Shown here: positions 18,466-27,050 of the stretch, piece after piece
Numbering within the stretch: position 1 is the first letter of the stretch
How the letters are laid out: each line of letters opens with the position of its first letter
Origin: Cyclobacteriaceae bacterium
GTDB lineage: Bacteria; Bacteroidota; Bacteroidia; Cytophagales; Cyclobacteriaceae
Assembly (NCBI GenBank): GCA_019638355.1
Contig: JAHBTY010000002.1
Coordinates: forward strand, 72,501-136,500
Reading direction: 5' to 3'
Length of the DNA: 64,000 bases
Notes under the pieces: generated by a model
What the model was told of the DNA's origin: nothing
Seen by the model: only the letters and a program-made list of their open reading frames with translations
The model's database searches: none
Made by a program: the position numbers and the translations under genes

Positions 18466-19353
18466 TTAGGGATTACGTAATTCTGTTGCACGTAACGTAT
18501 TCAATAATAACGAAGCAATTGTCATAGGGCCAACGCCACCGGGTACGGGGGTAATAAAGGATGTTTTTGGAGCTACTTCTTTAAACTCAACATCGCCTTT
18601 TAGGGTATAGCCGTTTTTGTATTGCGGACCTTCTACGCGGGTAGTGCCCACATCAATAACCACTGCTCCTTCTTTTACCATATCGGCTGTAATCAAACCC
18701 GGCTTTCCAACTGCAGCAATTAAAATATCCGCGTGGCGGGTGAAGTGTGCAATATCTTTTGTGAACTTATGACAAATTGTTACAGTGGCTTTTCCTTCTT
18801 CCACCAACATCATACTTAAAGGTGCTCCTACCAAACGACTTGCTCCTACCACCACACAATTTTTCCCCTCGGTTGGGATTTTATAGCGCTTCAATAACTC
18901 CATTACACCAAAGGGTGTAGCGGGCAACAACAAGGGTTGTTTCGAAACAATGCTTCCAAAATTTCTGTTTGTAAAACCATCCACATCTTTATCCGGACGA
19001 ATTTTCTCGGTTATCTTTTCAACGGAGATATGCGCGGGTAGTGGCAACTGTACAATAAACCCATCCACATCTTCATCGCGGTTTACCTGGTCGATGTGCT
19101 TCATCAGTTTATCTTCGCTAATAGTATCGGCAAAGCGTAACATGGAGTAATGAAAGCCCACTTCTTTACACGCTTTTACTTTATGATCTACGTAAGTCTG
19201 GCTGGCTCCATCATCACCCACCAGAATAATGGCAAGGTGTGGCACTTTTTTTCCAGCCTGCTTGCGCAGGCTTACCTGTTCAGAAATTTCTTTCTTGATG
19301 TCAGTCGAGATTTTCCGACCATCAATGAGTGTGTAATTCTGAGTTGCCGTCAT
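18466..19353 (-). CDS. folD: Bifunctional methylenetetrahydrofolate dehydrogenase / cyclohydrolase
   Basis: This 295-residue enzyme interconverts methylene-, methenyl- and formyl-tetrahydrofolate. It shows SQTYVDHKVKACKEVG with the catalytic Tyr and Lys, DGFIVQLPLPAHI, PDKDVDGFT, the Rossmann segment CVVVGASRLVGAPLS, VIDVGTTRVEG and the C-terminal PVPGGVGPMTIASLLLNT. In many homologues the nucleotide loop reads VVGRSxxVG; here Ala replaces Arg, which may affect NADP versus NAD preference. It follows lepA on the same strand with a REP-like palindrome between them. With pabB/pabC it forms a loose folate neighbourhood. Confidence 0.95.
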   Translation of the reverse strand: MTATQNYTLIDGRKISTDIKKEISEQVSLRKQAGKKVPHLAIILVGDDGASQTYVDHKVKACKEVGFHYSMLRFADTISEDKLMKHIDQVNRDEDVDGFIVQLPLPAHISVEKITEKIRPDKDVDGFTNRNFGSIVSKQPLLLPATPFGVMELLKRYKIPTEGKNCVVVGASRLVGAPLSMMLVEEGKATVTICHKFTKDIAHFTRHADILIAAVGKPGLITADMVKEGAVVIDVGTTRVEGPQYKNGYTLKGDVEFKEVAPKTSFITPVPGGVGPMTIASLLLNTLRATELRNP

Positions 19354-19387
19354 TCTATCGGTACATTTCTTTTATGTGTTGTCAAGT

Positions 19388-19437
19388 TGAGCTTGTTGAA
19401 ACCTGACCAAATAATTACAAAGCCTTCGACAAGCTCA
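19388..19437. repeat. REP-like palindromic unit between folD and lepA
   Basis: TGAGCTTGTTGAA (19388-19400) pairs with TTCGACAAGCTCA (19425-19437), 13 bp with one wobble, over a 24-base loop. The core TGAGCTTGTCGAA is the kind of extragenic palindrome seen dispersed in many genomes. Confidence 0.7.
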
Positions 19438-19451
19438 GGCTAACTTATACC

Positions 19452-21236
19452 TTACTCAATTTTCAATACGGCCATAAATGCCTCTTGTGGAATTTCTACG
19501 TTGCCTACCTGGCGCATGCGTTTCTTTCCCTTCTTCTGCTTTTCCAACAATTTACGCTTACGCGAAATATCACCACCATAACATTTTGCCAACACATTTT
19601 TACGAATAGCGCTAATGTTTTCGCGGGCTACAATTTTTTGGCCAATGGCAGCCTGAATAGCAATCTCAAACATCTGGCGTGGAATAAGTTCTTTTAATTT
19701 TTCACATAACTTTCTACCCCAATCCTGCGCTTTGCCGCGGTGTACAATGGCACTTAAGGCATCTACCTTGTCGCCATTTAACATTACATCCAGCTTCACC
19801 ATGTCCGATTCGCGCATACCAATCAAATGGTAATCCAACGATGCATACCCGCGCGAAATGGATTTCAACTTATCGAAGAAGTCAAACACAATTTCCGACA
19901 ACGGCATTTCAAACGACATCTCTACGCGATCGGTAGTAAGGTAATTCTGATTTAAAATCTGGCCGCGTTTTTCAATACACAAATTAATAATTGGCCCAAT
20001 GTATTCAGCTTTGCTGATGATCTGGGCTTTGATATACGGTTCTTCAATAAAATCAATACGCGTTGGGTCGGGCATTTCAGAAGGCGCATTAATAAATACT
20101 TCATCGCCATTGGTAAGTGTTGCTTTAAACTGTACCGATGGCACGGTGGTAATCACCGTCATGTCGAACTCGCGCTCTAACCGCTCCTGAATAATTTCCA
20201 TGTGCAACATGCCCAGGAAACCACACCTGAAACCAAAACCAAGTGCAGCGGATGTTTCCAGTTCCCACACCAACGAAGCATCGTTGAGTTTTAACTTCTC
20301 CATCGATGCACGTAATTCTTCAAACTCGGTGGTATCAACCGGATAAATTCCGGCAAACACCATCGGTTTTACTTTTTCAAAACCTTTTAACAATTCTCCC
20401 GGATTAACAGCGGTGGTAATGGTATCACCCACGTGTACTTCGCTGGCCACTTTAATACCAGAAATGAGGTAGCCTACATTACCGGCTGTAATCTCTGTGC
20501 GCGGATGTTTGTCTAACTTCAACACGCCAATCTCATCGGCAAAATATTCCTGACCGGTGCTGATAAATTTTACTTTATCGCCTTTGCGGATGGTGCCGTT
20601 AAACACCCTGAAGTAGATTTCGATACCGCGAAATGAATTAAACACCGAATCGAAAATCATAGCTTGCAGGGGTGCTGCCGAGTTGCCTTTGGGTGCCGGA
20701 ATTCGCTTTACAATTTCTGCTAAAATCTCTTCAATGCCTTTGCCTTCTTTGGCGCTGGCCGATAAAATATCTTCTCGCTTACAACCGATCAAGTCTATGA
20801 TTTCATCCGCCACTACTTCGGGGTTTGCGTGAGGCAAATCAATCTTGTTCATTACCGGAATAATCTCCAGGTCATGTTCCAGGGCCAGGTAAAGATTCGA
20901 AATAGTTTGCGCTTCAATACCCTGGCTGGCATCTACAATCAGCAACGCGCCTTCGCAAGAGGCAATGGCGCGCGAAACTTCGTACGAAAAGTCCACGTGG
21001 CCAGGGGTATCAATCAGGTTAAGGGTGTATTCTTTACCCTCAAACTTGTAATTCATTTGAATGGCGTGGGCTTTAATGGTAATGCCCTTTTCTTTTTCCA
21101 GGTCCATATTATCCAAAACCTGGGCCTCCATTTGGCGTTGGTTCAGGGTTCCTGTAAACTCCAGCAGGCGGTCGGCCAGGGTACTTTTTCCGTGGTCGAT
21201 GTGGGCGATTATACAAAAGTTGCGAATGTGCTCCAT
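19452..21236 (-). CDS. lepA: Elongation factor 4 (back-translocating GTPase)
   Basis: The protein of about 594 residues has the translational GTPase G domain: [19 protein letters not shown], switch [24 protein letters not shown] and NKIDL. EF-G-like domains II, III and V follow, then the LepA-specific C-terminal domain with [21 protein letters not shown]. LepA acts on stalled or mis-translocated ribosomes. Two ATGs are possible, at 21245 and 21236; I chose the second because MEHIRNF matches the usual start. A -7 promoter element lies about 30 bases upstream. Confidence 0.95.
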   Translation of the reverse strand: MEHIRNFCIIAHIDHGKSTLADRLLEFTGTLNQRQMEAQVLDNMDLEKEKGITIKAHAIQMNYKFEGKEYTLNLIDTPGHVDFSYEVSRAIASCEGALLIVDASQGIEAQTISNLYLALEHDLEIIPVMNKIDLPHANPEVVADEIIDLIGCKREDILSASAKEGKGIEEILAEIVKRIPAPKGNSAAPLQAMIFDSVFNSFRGIEIYFRVFNGTIRKGDKVKFISTGQEYFADEIGVLKLDKHPRTEITAGNVGYLISGIKVASEVHVGDTITTAVNPGELLKGFEKVKPMVFAGIYPVDTTEFEELRASMEKLKLNDASLVWELETSAALGFGFRCGFLGMLHMEIIQERLEREFDMTVITTVPSVQFKATLTNGDEVFINAPSEMPDPTRIDFIEEPYIKAQIISKAEYIGPIINLCIEKRGQILNQNYLTTDRVEMSFEMPLSEIVFDFFDKLKSISRGYASLDYHLIGMRESDMVKLDVMLNGDKVDALSAIVHRGKAQDWGRKLCEKLKELIPRQMFEIAIQAAIGQKIVARENISAIRKNVLAKCYGGDISRKRKLLEKQKKGKKRMRQVGNVEIPQEAFMAVLKIE

Positions 21237-21267
21237 TCCCGTCATTCCGATCGTGATTTTAAGGCTG

Positions 21268-21275
21268 CAAATGTA
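21268..21275 (-). promoter_or_regulatory. Putative -7 element for lepA
   Basis: The minus strand reads TACATTTG, an exact TAnnTTTG match. A TTTT about 19 bases upstream may be the -33 box. It lies in the 69-base gap between lepA and the aminotransferase gene. Confidence 0.5.
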
Positions 21276-21314
21276 GCAAGAATTAGGGGGTGGAAAAACG
21301 GGGTTTGGCGAAGG

Positions 21315-22583
21315 TTACGATAAAGCTTTCACAATCCCCAACGCCTTATCAATCTCCTCCTCACTATTAAAAATGTGGGTGCAGTGGCGTACGCCAAATA
21401 CATCGCCACTGGCACGGGGCCGCATGCGCCCGCGGTTCCAGAATTCGTCTTGCAATTTTGAACCGGTAAAGCCTTCGATATTGTAAACTGTAATGCCTGC
21501 GCACAGGCTTTCATCTGCTGGCGAGAAGATTTTTACTTTTGGATTTTGCTTTAACCCGGTGCGCAACCGCTCGCCTAAAAATTTAATGCGATCGTACACA
21601 CGTTCCGGCCCAATTTCGAAGATAAAGTCCAGGGCAGCATCTAATCCTTTTAAAACCGGGAAGTTGCCGGTGCCGCGTTGCGTAAACCGAAAGCCTTCAT
21701 CTTCGTGATTATCCCAGCGAGCACTTGCAACCGTTGTCCAAATGTCTTTCATCTTATCTTGTCGTATATACATAAAGCCAGTACCATGCGGAGCTCCCAC
21801 CCACTTGTGAAAACACCCAACATAGGCATCGCAACCAATGTCTTTCACATCTACTTTAATATGACCAATGGTTTGGGCGCCATCCAGAATAGTAAAGATG
21901 CCGCGCTTACTGGCTTCGGCACAAATTTCCTTAACGGGAAGAATGGCACCACTCCCTGAAATCATGTGCGAAATCATGAGCACTTTGGTTTTGGGTGTTA
22001 GGGCATTTACAATTTGTTGATAAACTTCATCGGCATTTTTAATGGGCTTACCAATAACCACTTCTTTAAACAACACACCGTATCGTTTTTCTTTTACAAG
22101 CCAGCCACCGCGGCCACCGGGATGTTCCTGGTTAGTTGTCAACACCTCATCGCCCACTTGCAGTGTAATTCCGTTTGCCAGGTAACTAATACCATGTGTT
22201 ACGTTGTCCGTCATGGCAATTTCAGTGGCATTTGCGTTAATCAACTTTCCAACTTTTGTGCGAATGCTAAGCAGGTTATTATACCCACTTATAAATTCTT
22301 CTTTGTTGTCGTCTTTGTAGGCCCACTCAGCCACATGGGTTGCGAGGTACTTAACATAATCGGTCATTTTATCTACCACCACCTTAGGCATAACACCTAC
22401 CGTACCCGGATTAAAGAATACGCTTTCTTTCGACAACATGAACTGCCCGCGAATCTTTTTCCAATACTGCGGATCGGCAGGCAATGGTAAGGTGGGTGTT
22501 ACAGCCGGTGGTTGTGCCGCCAGGGCGGGTAAAGCCAATGCTGCCACACTTAAAGATTTGAGTGCATTTCTTCTGGACGTCAT
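21315..22583 (-). CDS. Tat-exported class V aminotransferase (isopenicillin N epimerase / cysteine desulfurase-like)
   Basis: The 422-residue PLP enzyme has a twin-arginine signal (SRRNALKSLSVAALALPALA). Fold type I motifs include NPGTVGVMP, ATEIAMTDNVTHGISYL, TTNQEHPGGRGGW, ISHMISGSGAILPV, LDGAQTIGH and the PLP-lysine motif YVGCFHKWVGAPHGTGFM. The Tat signal suggests folding with PLP in the cytoplasm before export. The reaction is not determinable; relatives include epimerases, desulfurases and selenocysteine lyases. It stands alone, upstream of lepA on the same strand. Confidence 0.85.
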   Translation of the reverse strand: MTSRRNALKSLSVAALALPALAAQPPAVTPTLPLPADPQYWKKIRGQFMLSKESVFFNPGTVGVMPKVVVDKMTDYVKYLATHVAEWAYKDDNKEEFISGYNNLLSIRTKVGKLINANATEIAMTDNVTHGISYLANGITLQVGDEVLTTNQEHPGGRGGWLVKEKRYGVLFKEVVIGKPIKNADEVYQQIVNALTPKTKVLMISHMISGSGAILPVKEICAEASKRGIFTILDGAQTIGHIKVDVKDIGCDAYVGCFHKWVGAPHGTGFMYIRQDKMKDIWTTVASARWDNHEDEGFRFTQRGTGNFPVLKGLDAALDFIFEIGPERVYDRIKFLGERLRTGLKQNPKVKIFSPADESLCAGITVYNIEGFTGSKLQDEFWNRGRMRPRASGDVFGVRHCTHIFNSEEEIDKALGIVKALS

Positions 22584-22905
22584 GTTGAATTATTTATTTT
22601 ATGTTCGAACTGCTTTACTATCAAATTGAAACTTCTAATTAGTGAAAAGCAGGCAATAAAAAAAGAATGAGAAACTAAAAACCAATACAGCTGACCGTAA
22701 AAATAGTGTGTTGGTTATTCACAACTTTTATTTCGAAAAAGGTAAAATTTCTAAAGCTGTACTTTTGCAGATTGCAGGCACCATTAAAACCTTCGCTGAT
22801 TTTAATTAGTGCAAAGAGGTGGCTTTCAAAAAATCCAATAACAAATCTTTTATAAAATATATTCAACAGAATGTTGATTTGGGAACTGCATAACCTACCG
22901 CTACA
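22584..22905. other. AT-rich intergenic region, no gene recognised
   Basis: This 322-base gap lies between the aminotransferase start and the end of the sensor-kinase operon. It contains an isolated plus-strand TACTTTTG at 22760-22767 that matches the -7 consensus but has no -33 box or downstream gene. A 63-codon minus-strand frame has no family resemblance or start context. No strong hairpin or terminator was seen. Confidence 0.5.
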
Positions 22906-24345
22906 TTATTCTAATGGCAACTGAATGGTAAACACCGACCCAACATCATACTTACTTTGAACATGAATAGAACCACCTAATTTATCGAGTAAAGAGCGGG
23001 TTAAATATAACCCCAATCCCTCACCTGTAGATTGTTGGCTTCCGCGATAAAACATATTAAAGATATTTTCCTGTACATCCGGTGTCATACCTTCTCCATT
23101 ATCTTCAAAAACAAGTTGAAGTTTTTTTCCAACTAGTTTGTATGAAATGTCCAGTACTGCTTTACGGGTACAAGACCGAAACACCGATGCATTTTGAATA
23201 ATATGTTCCATTACCATTTGCACATACCGGTTATCGCTTACAAGGGCTGGCAACTCTTGTAACTGCAGGTTAATCTCAAAATCGCGGGTTTGATATTTTT
23301 CTTTTAAGCGAACCAGTATTTCTGAAACCTTAACACATTCGTGTTGTAAATCTTCCAGCTTAATACTGGTTATTACCTGCAGAGCCCTGAGCGATCGTTC
23401 TAATTTATCTACCATTACACTGGCTTGGGCAAAATAGCTTTTTGAAACCGGGTCTATCGCTTCATGCCGCACCGTTTCAATCAATCCCGATAAGGAAGCC
23501 ACGGGGCCCCTAATATCATGTGCAACCCGATACATAAAAGTTTCCAGCTCACGATTGGCGGCATTCAGTTGACTTTCAATCTGTTTTTGTTCACTTACAT
23601 CGCGTATAATAATTGAGTAAAGGTCTTCGGATGGATAGATGAATGTTTCATAATATCTTTTCTTCTCGCCCAGGTAGTACTCAAACTCAATATGATCAGG
23701 AACTTTCTTTATTAAAGAATTAATGAATTTTTTGCGTATTTCCCGATCTAGCTTTTTTGGAATAAGTTCAAAGATGTGCGCATTTACTGCCTGTGCTGCC
23801 GGAATATGTGTGAGGCGCTCTGCAGCTTTATTCCAATATGTACACCGGTAATCTTTATCTATTGCAAAAAACATGTCGGTAATGCTTTCAGCAAGATGCC
23901 GAAAGTTTGATTCGCTTTCTTTCAGTTTTGATTCAGATTCTGTTTTTGCCTGGCGTAAAAATGATTCATTAACCTCGCGTTGAATGGAAGGCGCCAGGCG
24001 GCCCAGGTTGTCTTTTAAAATGTAATCGCTAGCTCCCAGCCGCATATAGTTTACAGCACTTTCTTCGCCTATAGTTCCGGATACAATAATAAATGGTGTG
24101 TTAGGGTTAAGCTTGCGCGTAGCCATTAATGAAGAGGGAATGCTGACTTTACGATCGGGTACATTGTTATCCGACACTACTACATCCCAACGTTGCGCAC
24201 ACAACGCCTTATGCAAAGCTTCGGAAGAATCAACCCGATGCGCTTCAATATCCAGGTTATCCTGCCGCAGCCTGCGGGTAATCAGCAGAAAATCATCTTC
24301 GTTGTCTTCAATAAACAACACCTTCAGTTTTTTACCTGCGTTCAT
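22906..24345 (-). CDS. Receiver-PAS-histidine kinase hybrid sensor
   Basis: The 479-residue cytoplasmic protein begins with a receiver domain (acid pocket EDNEDD, phospho-acceptor Asp59 in VVVSDNNVPD), then a PAS domain (about 145-250, MFFAIDKDYRCTYWNKAAERL-like core), a HisKA dimerisation helix with His276 in VAHDIRGPV, and a HATPase with DNGEGMTPD and GEGLGLYLTRSLL. The N-terminal receiver suggests that it is itself controlled by phosphotransfer. It overlaps the CheY-like gene by 14 bases and is third in the ethylene-receptor-like kinase operon. No membrane segment or DNA-binding output is present. Confidence 0.88.
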   Translation of the reverse strand: MNAGKKLKVLFIEDNEDDFLLITRRLRQDNLDIEAHRVDSSEALHKALCAQRWDVVVSDNNVPDRKVSIPSSLMATRKLNPNTPFIIVSGTIGEESAVNYMRLGASDYILKDNLGRLAPSIQREVNESFLRQAKTESESKLKESESNFRHLAESITDMFFAIDKDYRCTYWNKAAERLTHIPAAQAVNAHIFELIPKKLDREIRKKFINSLIKKVPDHIEFEYYLGEKKRYYETFIYPSEDLYSIIIRDVSEQKQIESQLNAANRELETFMYRVAHDIRGPVASLSGLIETVRHEAIDPVSKSYFAQASVMVDKLERSLRALQVITSIKLEDLQHECVKVSEILVRLKEKYQTRDFEINLQLQELPALVSDNRYVQMVMEHIIQNASVFRSCTRKAVLDISYKLVGKKLQLVFEDNGEGMTPDVQENIFNMFYRGSQQSTGEGLGLYLTRSLLDKLGGSIHVQSKYDVGSVFTIQLPLE

Positions 24346-24763
24346 GGTACTTAGGGTTAGGTTCGTTCAGAAACAGCCAATACAAACCCAGTTGCTCTAC
24401 TGCTTTTATAAATTTATCAAACTCTACCGGCTTGCGGATATAACTGTTCGCACCCAGTTCATAGCTTTTAATTACATCTTCCTGCTCTACCGAAGTGGTG
24501 AGTACAATAATGGGGTAATCACGAGTATTAACATTTTCGCGAATACTTTGAAGTACTTGTAACCCATTTACTTTGGGTAGCTTTAAATCGAGAATAACCA
24601 AACACGGTTGAATGGCTTTTTCGCCCATTAATAAATCCAAAGCCTCTACCCCATTGCGGGCAATCACTACCTCGTTAGGTATTTTATTAATCTTAAAGGC
24701 TCGCAGCATTAACGCTACATCGTCTTCATTATCTTCAACCAATAGAATTTTTGCTGATTTCAT
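24332..24763 (-). CDS. CheY-like response regulator (Rcp1 type)
   Basis: The 143-residue single receiver domain has acid pocket EDNEDD (about 10-15), phospho-acceptor Asp59 in LVILDLKLPKVNG, the switch Thr in LTTS, and the Lys of YIRKPVEF. The layout, with an EDNEDD pocket and a short C-terminal tail, resembles Rcp1-type regulators that pair with phytochrome and other bacterial hybrid sensors. It has no output domain, so it probably shuttles phosphate between the upstream kinase (8-base gap) and the overlapping hybrid kinase downstream. Confidence 0.9.
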   Translation of the reverse strand: MKSAKILLVEDNEDDVALMLRAFKINKIPNEVVIARNGVEALDLLMGEKAIQPCLVILDLKLPKVNGLQVLQSIRENVNTRDYPIIVLTTSVEQEDVIKSYELGANSYIRKPVEFDKFIKAVEQLGLYWLFLNEPNPKYHERR

Positions 24764-24771
24764 AACTATAT

Positions 24772-26055
24772 TTAATGGAGTGTGAAGTAAAATGTAGCGC
24801 CTTTGTTTTCAACAGAATCAGCCCAGATTTCGCCTCCGTGCCGGGTTACAATTCGCTTAACAGTTGCCAGGCCAATACCAGAACCTTCGTATTCGCCTTC
24901 GTGCAGGCGTTGAAACGCCCCAAAGAGTTTATCTTTAAATTTCATATCGAAGCCGGCTCCGTTATCACTTACAAAAAATGTTTCCTGGTGGGGTAGCTTG
25001 CCAAATTGAATTACTGGACTTGCAGTTTTTGAACTGTATTTGATTGCATTGTCGATCAGATTTTCTACGGCTATTTTCAATAACTTTTTATCGGCCGTAA
25101 CCACTATGTGGTTTTGGATGTCGAAAGTTGCCCGTATGCTGGGTTTTTGATTAATGTTAGCTGCTACCACTTCTTCCACCAGCATTGAAAGATTTACTTC
25201 TTCCAGTGTAAGTTCATTGCGCGAAATCCGCGAAAGCTTCAGCAAGTCGTCAATTAATTCGCCCATGCGTGAGCTGGCACGTGCTATTCGGTTTAAGAAA
25301 TCCTGTCCGGTGTTATCAAGCTTATCGCTGTAATCTTCAAGCAAAGCTTTACTAAAACCATGAATGCTTCGAAGTGGTGCGCGTAAATCGTGCGAAACAG
25401 AATAACTAAATGCCATTAACTCCTGGTTGGTTTGAAAAAGTGTATCGTCTTTCTTTTTCTTTTCGTTGATTTCCTGTTGCAGTTTTTCATTCAACAGTTG
25501 AAGTTGGAGCGTTCGTTCTTGCACTAATTTTTCGAGTTGGGCCGGGCTTTTTAATTGCAACACAGCCGGAATAACTTTTATTAATGCGAAAACAGTAAAC
25601 AGTGAAATTGCCGCAGTAACCAATCGCAAAGCTGCGCTTAACCGGTATGCCGGCCACCAAAAAATTGCCGCATCAATCAAGTGTGTGAGGCCACAAGCCA
25701 AAATAAAAGCAACAAAAAGCAGTAATATCTTATGAAACGGAATGCCTTCACTTTTGCCTCTGCGCAAGTAGAAGAAAACCAGTATAGCCGGAATGGCAAA
25801 GTACGATAGCCAGATAATAATGTCAGATATTATGTACGTCCAACCGTGTAGCGGTGTCCAGGTGCCACAATACCACCGGGCTGGCCACAGGCTGGTATCA
25901 AACAAATCAGAAATGAAATTTCCTGATTGAACCTGTGCCAGTGCAAAATCGGCTTCAACAGTACAAGTGTTAGCCGAGCAAAGGGTAATTGAATCAGTTG
26001 TTGCAACCAGGCCAAGAACATTCACAAAAACCAGGGGTACAAAAAGAAGTTTCAT
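24772..26055 (-). CDS. Histidine kinase with ethylene-receptor-like (ETR1-type) membrane sensor domain
   Basis: The 427-residue kinase has an N-terminal hydrophobic segment (1-20), a Cys-containing extracytoplasmic stretch (26-72, Cys26, Cys31, Cys63), then three membrane helices (about 73-97, 107-132, 138-165). Helix 1 reads YIISDIIIWLSYFAIP and helix 2 FVAFILACGLTHLID. They align without gaps to plant ETR1 helices, keeping equivalents of Asp25, Tyr32, Ile35, Pro36, Ile62, Cys65 and His69 as Asp78, Tyr85, Ile88, Pro89, Ile118, Cys121 and His125. In ETR1 the Cys and His bind the copper needed for ethylene. A coiled coil follows (172-215), then HisKA (His222 in SVSHDLRAPLRS) and HATPase (DNGAGFD, GSGIGLATVKRI). 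It heads a three-gene relay. Ligand binding is inference. Confidence 0.88.
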   Translation of the reverse strand: MKLLFVPLVFVNVLGLVATTDSITLCSANTCTVEADFALAQVQSGNFISDLFDTSLWPARWYCGTWTPLHGWTYIISDIIIWLSYFAIPAILVFFYLRRGKSEGIPFHKILLLFVAFILACGLTHLIDAAIFWWPAYRLSAALRLVTAAISLFTVFALIKVIPAVLQLKSPAQLEKLVQERTLQLQLLNEKLQQEINEKKKKDDTLFQTNQELMAFSYSVSHDLRAPLRSIHGFSKALLEDYSDKLDNTGQDFLNRIARASSRMGELIDDLLKLSRISRNELTLEEVNLSMLVEEVVAANINQKPSIRATFDIQNHIVVTADKKLLKIAVENLIDNAIKYSSKTASPVIQFGKLPHQETFFVSDNGAGFDMKFKDKLFGAFQRLHEGEYEGSGIGLATVKRIVTRHGGEIWADSVENKGATFYFTLH

Positions 26056-26141
26056 AGAAGCCAGCCGGTTTTACTGGGCTGGTGTTCAAAAGTACCTGTA
26101 AGCTTTAGGCTATCGGGTACTATTCGTTCAGCTCGGGCAAC

Positions 26142-26171
26142 TATCCGGCAGGAACAGGTTTTTGCCGGATA
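26142..26171. other. Hairpin between the LytTR regulator and the kinase operon
   Basis: TATCCGGCA (26142-26150) pairs with TGCCGGATA (26163-26171) over a 12-base loop. It sits just after the LytTR stop codon. There is no T tract on the minus side, so it may stabilise a 3' end rather than terminate. Confidence 0.45.
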
Positions 26172-26183
26172 AGATTTTTAAGA

Positions 26184-26885
26184 TTATAAGATCCGGATTT
26201 TTTCCAGCAAAGAAGCCCTGTAGTTGGAACTTATGGGTATAATTTTGCTTCCGATCTGCAAATTGGCCTGATCGATGTTTTCGATGTGCTTGATGTTAAC
26301 GATAAACGACCGATGAACCCTTACAAACTGATCGGGTGGCAGTTTCTCTTCCAGCGCTTTCATGGTAGAAAGTACCATCATGGTTTTCTTATCAGTATGG
26401 ATTTTTACATAATCGCTATTAGCCTCCAACCATAAAATTGATTCAATCGCCAGGCTTTGCAACAGGGAATCTACCTTAACGAACAACTGGGAGTTTTCAG
26501 GAGTTTCTTTTTTTGCCTGGGTTTCTTTGAGGCCTTGCACCTTCAATACAGCCTGCATAAACCGGCCATAATCGGTAACGGGCTTTAACAGGTAGTCGGC
26601 CACGCTATACCGAAACGCATCCAGGGCATACTTTTGTTCGCCACTTACTATAATTATAGAAGGCTTCTGCGTAAGTACATCCAGAAACTGCAACCCGCTT
26701 AAGCCCGGCATTTCCATATCCAGAAAAATGAGATCAACCGTTTCGGTTTTAAGATATTCAATGGCTTCCAGAGCATTGCTGGCAATTTTCTTCAGCACTA
26801 GAAAAGAAGTTTTTTCAATCATAGTTTGCAGCAGCAACTGCGCTGCCGCATCGTCTTCCACAATAATGCAATGGAGGTTAACCAT
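26184..26885 (-). CDS. LytTR-family response regulator
   Basis: From ATG at 26885 the protein has 233 residues. The receiver domain has CIIVEDD and phospho-acceptor Asp56 in LIFLDMEMPG, with Lys in DYLLKPV. The C-terminal LytTR DNA-binding domain shows ILWLEANSDYVKIHTD and FVRVHRSFIVNIKHI. Such regulators usually pair with a LytS-type kinase; none adjoins, and the kinases just downstream are of other types. The in-frame TTG at 26900 is disfavoured. It is transcribed toward the ethylene-receptor-like kinase operon with a 128-base gap and hairpin between. Confidence 0.92.
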   Translation of the reverse strand: MVNLHCIIVEDDAAAQLLLQTMIEKTSFLVLKKIASNALEAIEYLKTETVDLIFLDMEMPGLSGLQFLDVLTQKPSIIIVSGEQKYALDAFRYSVADYLLKPVTDYGRFMQAVLKVQGLKETQAKKETPENSQLFVKVDSLLQSLAIESILWLEANSDYVKIHTDKKTMMVLSTMKALEEKLPPDQFVRVHRSFIVNIKHIENIDQANLQIGSKIIPISSNYRASLLEKIRIL

Positions 26886-27019
26886 ATTAAAAACGAACAA
26901 TCTGAAATGCAGATTATATAGATTGGATTGTTTAGAAACCTAAGATACATTTCTGATCTAATTTTTGAAAGCGATTTTTAATTCAACGCTGCAATTTTTA
27001 AAAATTCATACCTTCCTGT

Positions 27020-27050
27020 TTGTAACCTTTAAGTACCCTTCCGGTAACTA
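27020..27050 (+). promoter_or_regulatory. Possible ECF-type promoter of the sigma factor operon
   Basis: TTGTAACCTTTAAG near 27020-27032 and CCGGTAACTA at 27041-27050 resemble the AAC-type -35 and the -10 of ECF-dependent promoters. It would start transcripts inside the first codons, favouring the internal ATG at 27081. This is pattern-based only. Confidence 0.3.

Noticed and set aside
20829-21323. A 164-codon plus-strand frame opposite lepA
   Set aside because: It is antisense to the conserved GTPase domain and has no family features.
22014-22490. A 158-codon plus-strand frame opposite the class V aminotransferase
   Set aside because: It is antisense to a complete PLP enzyme and lacks recognisable motifs.
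22760-22767. Isolated TACTTTTG matching the -7 consensus
   Set aside because: No -33 box, no downstream gene and no structured RNA visible; likely chance in AT-rich sequence.
22675-22866. A 63-codon minus-strand frame in the gap before the kinase operon
   Set aside because: No family resemblance, no promoter or ribosome-binding context; Phe-rich composition expected of AT-rich non-coding DNA.
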